Shown here one piece after another: positions 57,136 to 64,000 of a DNA stretch of 64,000 nt (positions are counted from its first letter, which is position 1; every line of letters begins with the position of its first letter). The translations under genes and the position numbers were made by a program. The DNA is taken from the NCBI GenBank assembly GCA_011037195.1, contig JAAEAF010003840.1, forward strand, positions 60,506 through 124,505, given 5' to 3'. This DNA is from Triatoma infestans (taxonomy: Eukaryota; Arthropoda; Insecta; Hemiptera; Reduviidae). The notes under the pieces were generated by a model. It saw only the letters and a program-made list of their open reading frames with translations, did no database searches and had not been told where the DNA came from.

Positions 57136-58715
57136 GCATTGTAGTTCAGCATTTTGTATGGACAAATATTTGTCCAAGACATGGGTAGAAAATTTGTTTC
57201 CCCACATGAATAAATTATTGACCTGTGAAAAAACAGTTTTTCATGCAAAATTCCAATATAAGTTTTTAATAAATTCAAAATCCAGTTGGTACTTTTACAT
57301 ACTTAATATTTTATATATATTTACTTGGTTAAAAATCTTCGCAAACTAAGGTTTGATTTACAGGAATCTGATCGAAATATAATAAAAAATTAGTTATTTC
57401 GATAATAATTAGTATATCGATAAAAAAAATAAAATATTTATTTACTTTGTAACTTACACTCGAATTTAATGAGGAATTAAAGAGAGAAGATTTAATGAAA
57501 GAGAGAGAGACCGTTAGGATAATCTTGTTAATTTGCAGATAGTAAATTAAGTTGTTTTTTTAATTATATTAAGAATTTATAGATACTTTCCTATAATTTT
57601 GTTGACTGTGTGTTCCCAATGAAACATTCTAATTTCAACTAATCACTGGAATATTTAAGAAGAAAGTAGGTCGCTGCAAAAATTGAAAAATTTGTTCATT
57701 TTAATAAGAGCATTTAAATTTTTTGCTAAAAAAAAACACTTTTAATAAAGGCATAATGTCGCCAGCGTTGGTGGTACCAAGAGAGCGTCATGTGACCTAA
57801 ATAGTTAAAGCATTCGCACTTATTAACTGAATTGAAATAGAGGATATGGTGATGATGCCCTTCACCTCTATTATTATAACTGACTGACTAGAGGTATATG
57901 GCTGTTAATATTCTGGTATTTATTAAATTATTACAAGAATAATTTAATTATAACTTCTTTATTATTTATGTTAATATTATTACTTCCCAAGTGAATCTCA
58001 TTCAGTTTGATGAAATACTTTATCATTATAATTTAACCTTTTTATTTTTACTTTATTAATTTTTTGGAAAGAGTATTTGCGATCGGAATCAAATGTTCGG
58101 AATTTGAGGTTTTTTTTTTTTTTGGAAGTCTAAGATTCGTGTCTCAAACAGATTTTTTTTTTTATTATGAATTTCTTCCTTGAATATTATTAGATGCACC
58201 CCATTTTCCCCCCCAAAAAGTGTAGAAAGATATACCTGAAATTCTGTTTTGATGTGACAAGATGCGCTCTCATAAAGCTTCTCTTCCGTGGCTGTGGATT
58301 TTTTTCTGAGTGCTATTTCAATAAGGTTCCATCGTCCAACGCGGACTTAACGCAAGTCATCTCAATTTACTGCATTACCATTCTAGCAAATATAATATAT
58401 TGGTTGCAAAAGAATTTTTTTTTATTGGAACTTAGAGAAATTGCAATATTATGCCACTCACACAACCAAAGGCATAGGTACATAAAAACCTCTTCAAAGA
58501 AAAAAAATCAAAGAGAAAGAGAAAAGCACTTTTTCGAGAATACCTTTCTCTTCCTTTTTTTTTTAACAATCACTTAGTAAAGTCAGAGTCCTAAAAGCTA
58601 TAATTCAATTACCAAAATCTGTCTCACGATCGCATTCCTTCTCCTTACTACAAGAACTAAATATTGGCAGACTCTCGTACATTCGTTTGGATTATGCACA
58701 AACCCAATGAATTAA
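57136..58715. other. No recognised gene
   Basis: AT-rich. The 127-codon plus-strand frame at 58194-58577 begins MHPIFPPKKCRKIYLKFCFD; it has no domain I recognise, contains low-complexity Lys/Phe runs, and is most likely chance. Confidence 0.4.
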
Positions 58716-58719
58716 TCGG

Positions 58720-59027
58720 TGTAATAGGATCCAAAGAGAGGATCCATAGCTGGGAAAGAGAGACAAACATGACAGGACCACTCTCTCGGACAAAAAGTGG
58801 GAGAAACTGCATAAATACAGCCAAAGGAGATAGATATACAACAGAGTTCACTCGCCAGTCTCAACGTGTCATTTACCTTACCCTTCACCACTCTACCATT
58901 CTCTGCCATTTTAGTGAAAAGTCCAGGTAGTCAGTGTCCCTTTTAACATTATACAGTGGTCAAACTTCACATCTACTTCATTCATCTCTAAACTAAACCA
59001 TTTTTCTCTTTCATCAAACCCATTATA
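58720..59027 (+). mobile_element. Solo LTR, family 1
   Basis: 308-bp LTR from TGTAATAGGATCCAAAGAGA to AACCCATTATA, with ATCGG before (58715-58719) and GTCGG after (59028-59032), a 5-bp target duplication with one mismatch. Landmarks: ACCACTCTCTCGGACAAAAA, GAGAAACTGCATAAATACAG (TATA variant), GAAAAGTCCAGGTAGTCAGT. The three overlapping frames around 58657-58930 are LTR sequence. Confidence 0.8.
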
Positions 59028-59032
59028 GTCGG

Positions 59033-61204
59033 TGTACATTTATTCGTTTCTCTTTGCTTGAAATTTGTAATGAATGAATCCAAAAACTTGCTGAGCGCCA
59101 TGAAACATATCATTTAAAAATATCTAACAAGTAAGTTACATGGCTCACTTTTGTGGTCTTCCTAGCTCAGTGATTATCACCTTTCATTTTAAAGATAATA
59201 ATTAGATTTTCTTAGACACGCTTAAGACTTTCTTAATCCTCTTTCTTTCTCTCGTAATTGGTCCAGAACAGCATACATTTGAGTTTCACCTGATCGAAAA
59301 TTATATATATATTTTTTTTTTAATTCTTGATGATTTATCAAGTGGATGGATGATTGCATGTTAAAAAGATAAAGGTATATCTCAAAATAATTCACCAATG
59401 TGGCAGTTTAGAGGGTTATCTAACACAACCTCTCCCTCATAACATTTTTTAAAAATCCATTTTCTAGACAAAAATTTCAAATAAAGTAATAGAACTATAT
59501 GTATAGTTGTTTATAAATGGGTATGTTGTTTGAGGAAAATTATTGAAACTGTTTAACCGTTTACTATGGAAAATGATAAAAAAAACTGAAATATGCTTTC
59601 AATATTTCGGATCTCGACGGGAATATTACGTTTGAGCTTATTGTGAGTTTTTTTTTTGAGTTATGCTATTTCCACACATGAGATCGAATAGTTAAAAGAC
59701 ATTTTCATGCTTCGAAGGACATTCCGACACTCTGTCCATTTCAAAAATCTAATGTTTCAGAATTCTTCTGATGTTTATCCATAAGAAGTGACGATCTTAC
59801 AGAAATAATGAGACTGTAAAATAATGCGACATCTTAATATAGGTATTAATGAGGCACGGCATAGGCGAAGGAAATTCTTCATTAAAATCCAGAACGATCT
59901 ACAAAGATCCTCAGCATTAATGCCCATATAATGTGATTATTTACTTACAAATTACATTGTTTTATCAATAATATATTACTAAGTTTCAGAATATTTGCAT
60001 AGCTGAGAATTTGTAGTCACTAAAAAAATGCAAATATTTGCCAAAATTGTAGTTTAAGGAATATCCGATAGCTGGAATTGTGATTCTATCGAATAGACTT
60101 TTCAGCTCTCCACGACTTTATGACTAACACAATATTGTATGGAACTTTTTAAATCGAAAACAGATTTCAGGGAAACTAGAACAGCCACCTGTCAAAGTAT
60201 TCCTGTCTAGTTTTAAATTTATATTTTTCCACCAATATAATATTGAAGGCCGTTAAAAATATTTACGACAAAAATATTTAAAGAAAATTGGTCAATTACA
60301 ATTATGTGTGAATTATCTTGTGATTTATTTCACACTGGATTTTTTTTTTTTTTTTTTGAAAAGTTACAGTTGATGAATCCGGATATTTTTTCCTAAAAAC
60401 TGTCACAAAATTTGACCGCTCTCAGCTATCTATTTAGAGCCGAGATCTTTGCATAATACTTGTATGTGAAAATAAACTTATTGTTTCATTATTATTGACC
60501 TACAAAATTTCTAAATTCCAAACGATAGGATCATGAACTCAGCATATTATTTGCAGCAAATAGTCGGAAAGCAATTAAGAAAATATGTTATCATAAAGCG
60601 AATAAAAGAAGATAATTGTTTTTTTTTTGTAGATAAATTATTCCATTAACTAACAGTAATATTGATCTACTAACCCAATACATTTATTACATTTTTCCAG
60701 CATCTTTTTTTCCCACCATTAATGATTTCTGATTGCTTATATCATGATAAACTCCTAACAAACTACTTTTACGAAGATATAATGATAAAAATATGTGTTT
60801 AAAAAAATAATAATAATTATAATTGGGAAAAGTTCTGTAAGATTAAAATTCATGATGGAATAGAAAAAAAACTAATTTCGGGAGATAACATCTTATAGTA
60901 GTAGTTACATAAAAACGTATAATAACATAGTTTTAGCCCACCTATCACATAGACAAACGTATCTCATAGTTTGCATCTGTATCCTCTAGTTTTATTCTTT
61001 AGCTGGAAAACATAGCTGGATCCTATCAGTAGTTCCTTCCCAACCCGCGCAAGATGAACGACACTGTCGCTGCTTTTTCTGAACTAGTCGTGTGTTTGGT
61101 GAACAAGCTTCACCCAATCTTCTCCCACATCAGGCACTTCCTATATTACTCACCTTAAATATCTGTATAAAATCCTTAGTGTAAATTTATAAGTTTAATA
61201 TTTA
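59033..61204. other. No gene seen; repeat fragments
   Basis: Contains the second copy of the dispersed repeat (59251-59380). Near 60300-60350, GTGTGAATTATCTTGTGATT then TTTCACACTGG resembles a modular-element terminus. Otherwise AT-rich without coding signal. Confidence 0.4.
59251..59380 (+). repeat. Dispersed repeat, copy 2
   Basis: Matches 52511-52680: AATTGGTCCAGAACAGCATA, GAAAATTATATA, and GATTGCATGTTAAAAAGATA. Confidence 0.55.
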
Positions 61205-61690
61205 ATTATCTCACTTGAAACCCATATACAAGACTTAAAAGACAAGCAGCAATGACTAAACGTGCCAAACTCCTTTACCGATTTATCGGAAGACGAACTA
61301 AATTAACCAACGCAACTCAAAAGACTAATATACAATACCGACCTTAAACCAATGTGTGTTTACAAGAGTAGAGATGTGGGGTCCAGCCAAGCCAACAAAC
61401 ATACGAACCATTCAGACAATTCCAGTCTAAGTTACTCCAACATATACTTGATGCTCCTTTCTATGTCACAAACCTTACTCTTCATAATGACCACAACATC
61501 ACAATCTTACTTAACAGCCCCAAAATAAAATATCACAAATTCCATACTGCTGTCCCTCATTGTCCTAATTCCTTTGTACAATCTCTCGCCTCTACTGCTA
61601 ACCCCACCATCTGAACCGCCGCTAGTGGCTCCGAGATTTCCTTCGGACTCGATCAGTGTCACGGGTATTCCGTAGTGAGTGCTACTATTG
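61205..61690 (+). pseudogene. Jockey C-terminal fragment
   Basis: Plus-strand relic. NPYTRLKRQAAMTKRAKLLY (about 61219-61278), corresponding to the region after LTW-x-PHT in the 19 kb copy, then RFIGRRTKLTNATQKTN. After a shift it reads FQSKLLQHILDAPFYVTNLT, LHNDHNITILLNSPKIKYHK and FHTAVPHCPNSFVQSLASTA, with a stop near 61613. The terminal PRRLKRRWP-like segment is in another frame. It is 5'-truncated and lacks all catalytic residues. Confidence 0.75.
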
Positions 61691-62295
61691 GGTAGTTTCT
61701 TTCCTCACATCTCATCTTACAGCTTATTTACTTATTGCATATCCACATACAGATGGTAAATTACCGGAAAAGAGAAAAAAAACTTATTTAATTATTGTGC
61801 GGTACAAATTAAGTTCCTAGTTTTATATTACTCCCCTTATTCACCTCTTCCGAACCTACCAAAAAAACTATTTGATATCTGCAATAAATCGATTATAAAA
61901 AAAATAAACTTGTCATTGAGTATGTTAAGCTTAATTATTAAAAAAATTTATGTTAAATATAAAAAGTTAAGAGCCAGCCAATCAAGTACTCTGGTACTAA
62001 AAGTTAGAAAATTACAAAAATAGAGTTACCTATTTTCGGCAACATTACCTAGGCAACTTATTACACCTGGCTGGAACTTACAAATATCGAAAAGCCAGAA
62101 TTCTGCAAAGTATCATCATAAGAATAAAATGACGTGTGCAAAAAAAAAAAAATTACAAGCCGGTTAAGTAATAACAGGAGGCCATCCGGAGGCCATGTAT
62201 CTCACCTCAAGTTCCTTATTAAACTTGGACTTTTAGCGTCGTCGAGAAAAGGGCAATAAAGTTGTACACATGTTTCGACGGATTGTTCAGTAATA
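61691..62295. other. No gene seen
   Basis: Jockey 3' UTR remains and AT-rich spacer; nothing else recognised. Confidence 0.45.
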
Positions 62296-62300
62296 TCTAA

Positions 62301-62613
62301 TATAACAGCAACCAAAAGACAGTTAAGAGAAGAGAAACAAACCCAAACACTCTCTCGGATTGGAGTGGGAGAAACTGTATAAATATAGCGATGGATAGTT
62401 CAATACAGTTTGATACAGTTGAGGACAGTTCAATACATACAATCACTACGTGTCATTACCTATTTACCACTCTATTGTACCACAAACATTTCTCTACTGT
62501 AAAATCCAGGCAGTGTGTGTCACTTTATTAATATATTAGTTAACCAGAGTTTGACAAAGTCAATCTCATTTCATCAACCAGACAAATTCTCTCCACCTAA
62601 CACATCCATTATA
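62301..62613 (+). mobile_element. Solo LTR, family 1
   Basis: 313-bp LTR from TATAACAGCAACCAAAAGAC (first dinucleotide mutated from TG) to ACATCCATTATA. It is flanked by a perfect 5-bp target duplication, TCTAA (62296-62300 and 62614-62618). Landmarks: ACACTCTCTCGGATTGGAGT, GTATAAATATAGCGATGG, ACTGTAAAATCCAGGCAGTG, TTAACCAGAG. Confidence 0.85.
62378..62385 (+). promoter_or_regulatory. TATA box of family 1 LTR
   Basis: TATAAATA followed by TAGCGA, at the same place as in the LTRs at 32247-32562 and 32574-32887. Position within the LTR (about 77 bp from its start) and conservation among copies suggest the Pol II core promoter of the element. Confidence 0.55.
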
Positions 62614-62759
62614 TCTAAGCATTTGCTCAATTAATTTGCGCCATATCCACTAATAATTTGAGTCCACTTGTAATAAGTCAAACTGGCAGTGTCTGTGTGT
62701 GAGAGAGAAAGAGAAAAGGAAGGAAAAACAAAAATATTTTTAAAAAAAACAAAAAAAAA

Positions 62760-63232
62760 AACGAAAATTCACCGGAAATTATTCCTTTTGTATATTACCA
62801 GGGAGGGGGGAATTGGACATGAATTTTTTTGGTCGAAATTTTTTTAACCGCAAGTTTGACATTTTACTGAATTAGATTTCACAGTTTTTTTTGGCGATTT
62901 TGTCGAAAATAGCTCAAATCTTTGCATACAATCAACATACAAATAGCTACCATTTTTATTGGAAAAATTAATATTTGGAGGGTTCTTGGGGATGTTAAGC
63001 TTATTTCTTAAACTGACGTGTTTATTTTTTTGGGGGGGGATTGATAAAAGTGCTACTTGGAAGTAGTGTGTGATATTTAGGCAGCTCTCTTGTGTCCTAA
63101 ACATGAACTCTGCAATAATGCAAGGTTTCCCCCAACATGTATTATATATAAGTATTGTTAGCTTTAATAAAAAAATTTATTCATTAGAATTTAAAAACTC
63201 AGTATGAGAAATTGTGTGAGTGTTTCACTTCA
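62760..63232 (+). mobile_element. Partial modular TIR element, copy C
   Basis: Blocks matching copies A and B: AAATTCACCGGAAATTATTC, ACATTTTACTGAATTAG, GGCGATTTTGTCGAAAATAG, and a 3' end GAGAAATTGTGTGAGTGTTT then CACTTCAATTTTTT. The left end is missing and the module spacing is disturbed. The 86-codon minus-strand frame at 62844-63104 is not a gene. Confidence 0.5.
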
Positions 63233-63239
63233 ATTTTTT

Positions 63240-64000
63240 TTTTTTTTTTTCTCGAACTTATGAGAAAAAAAATACAATACTACAATTCTACATATAGTAA
63301 AAAATTGATCTTGAATCACGATTATTTATCCAAAACAAATTCCAAAATTCTCAGCCTGTAATAAATTTTTCATTATTAGGATTTTGATTATAAAATAGAA
63401 AATATATATATGTATATAAATTATATTTGTAAAACATCATTAAATCATTCTTTTTTTTTATTATTATAACAATATTTGAAAGGCATTTACAAGGGAGTCA
63501 CTCGGCCGTTAATGACTTTGCACTTTACCCGACCAAGAGAGGGTGAGGCGAGAGAGACAGCAGCCCTTTTATTGCTACTTCCATTGTTTGAGCCAAAACC
63601 ATTCTTGGCAAAGGTTGCGCAGTCCGTACGTATGAAATGTCATTGAAGTTGGTATCCGAGTGTTGTTATCTATCGCTAGTCTCTTGTTTTACTTATCTTA
63701 AAAAAGACAAGAGACAAATTATTCTTTCATTTTGTTTTTATATTTTGAAGAAGTGAATGTTAGGTTATAACTATTTATTGGTTAATTTTACTATGATGTT
63801 ATTTAATAAATGCTCCGTGCTTTGATTCTTATATTGGATTAGTGTAAAAAAGTAATTGAGGTTTTTCCCTTGTTCAACTTTGCCCTTTTAATATTGGAAA
63901 ACATTCTTAAATAAATGTTTTTAGTTTATATACGTCGTTTTAATGCGCATTTTTCCGTTTTATGTTTTTTTTTTTGTTTTTTTTAATTTTGAAGCGATTT
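63240..64000. other. No gene seen to window end
   Basis: A less AT-rich patch at 63495-63660 (ACTCGGCCGTTAATGACTTT region) is unexplained; the rest is AT-rich. Confidence 0.4.

Noticed and set aside
58194..58577. 127-codon plus-strand frame
   Set aside because: Low-complexity Lys/Phe segments, no recognisable motif, no exon boundaries; best taken as chance in AT-rich DNA.

Overview
The window reads as intergenic or deep-intronic DNA from an AT-rich arthropod genome, most likely an insect. The evidence is the repeat content: Jockey-type and other non-LTR retrotransposon relics, mariner transposases, a Penelope-like element, tRNA-derived SINEs, many LTR remnants and long poly(A)/poly(T) tracts. 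Assignment to an order is not possible from sequence alone. I found no convincing host protein-coding exon. Nearly every open reading frame is short (under 130 codons), lacks recognisable host domains, and is either chance or a decayed transposon fragment. No CRISPR array, operon or other prokaryotic feature is present.

Layout. 1-1.4 kb: the 3' tail of a Penelope-like element and a tandem array of four LTRs. 2.2-2.8 kb: a near-perfect inverted repeat carrying hammerhead-like motifs. 4.4-7.2 kb: a SINE split by a 315-bp element, an inverted second copy of that element, and an RNase H end of a LINE. 8.3-10.1 kb: a solo LTR, a terminal-inverted-repeat element built of roughly 300-bp modules, and a second RNase H fragment. 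11.8-13.8 kb: a solo LTR with target-site duplication and a ruined mariner. 18.9-21.4 kb: a LINE end and Jockey ends. 23-27.6 kb: a palindromic hairpin, a complete SINE, a Penelope-like GIY-YIG relic and possible Harbinger fragments. 30.4-38.6 kb: a solo LTR, a two-LTR remnant, two LINE relics, and an LTR with a SINE inside it. 39.8-46.1 kb: a tRNA-like fragment, a LINE end, a hAT-like MITE, a GC-rich island and a 1.07-kb element with 22-bp perfect terminal inverted repeats. 47.7-53.7 kb: a solo LTR, a LINE end, a rearranged U6 snRNA pseudogene, the second modular element, a miRNA-like hairpin and a mariner with intact ends. 55-62.6 kb: two Jockey relics and three solo LTRs.

The parts do not form a pathway. 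What they record is insertion, nesting, LTR-LTR recombination and decay. The best candidates for something undescribed are the inverted U6 pseudogene, the modular TIR element with dispersed relatives, the hammerhead-like inverted pair, the hairpin at 51.8 kb and the tandem LTR arrays. All homology statements come from reading translations and motifs by eye; no database search was run.
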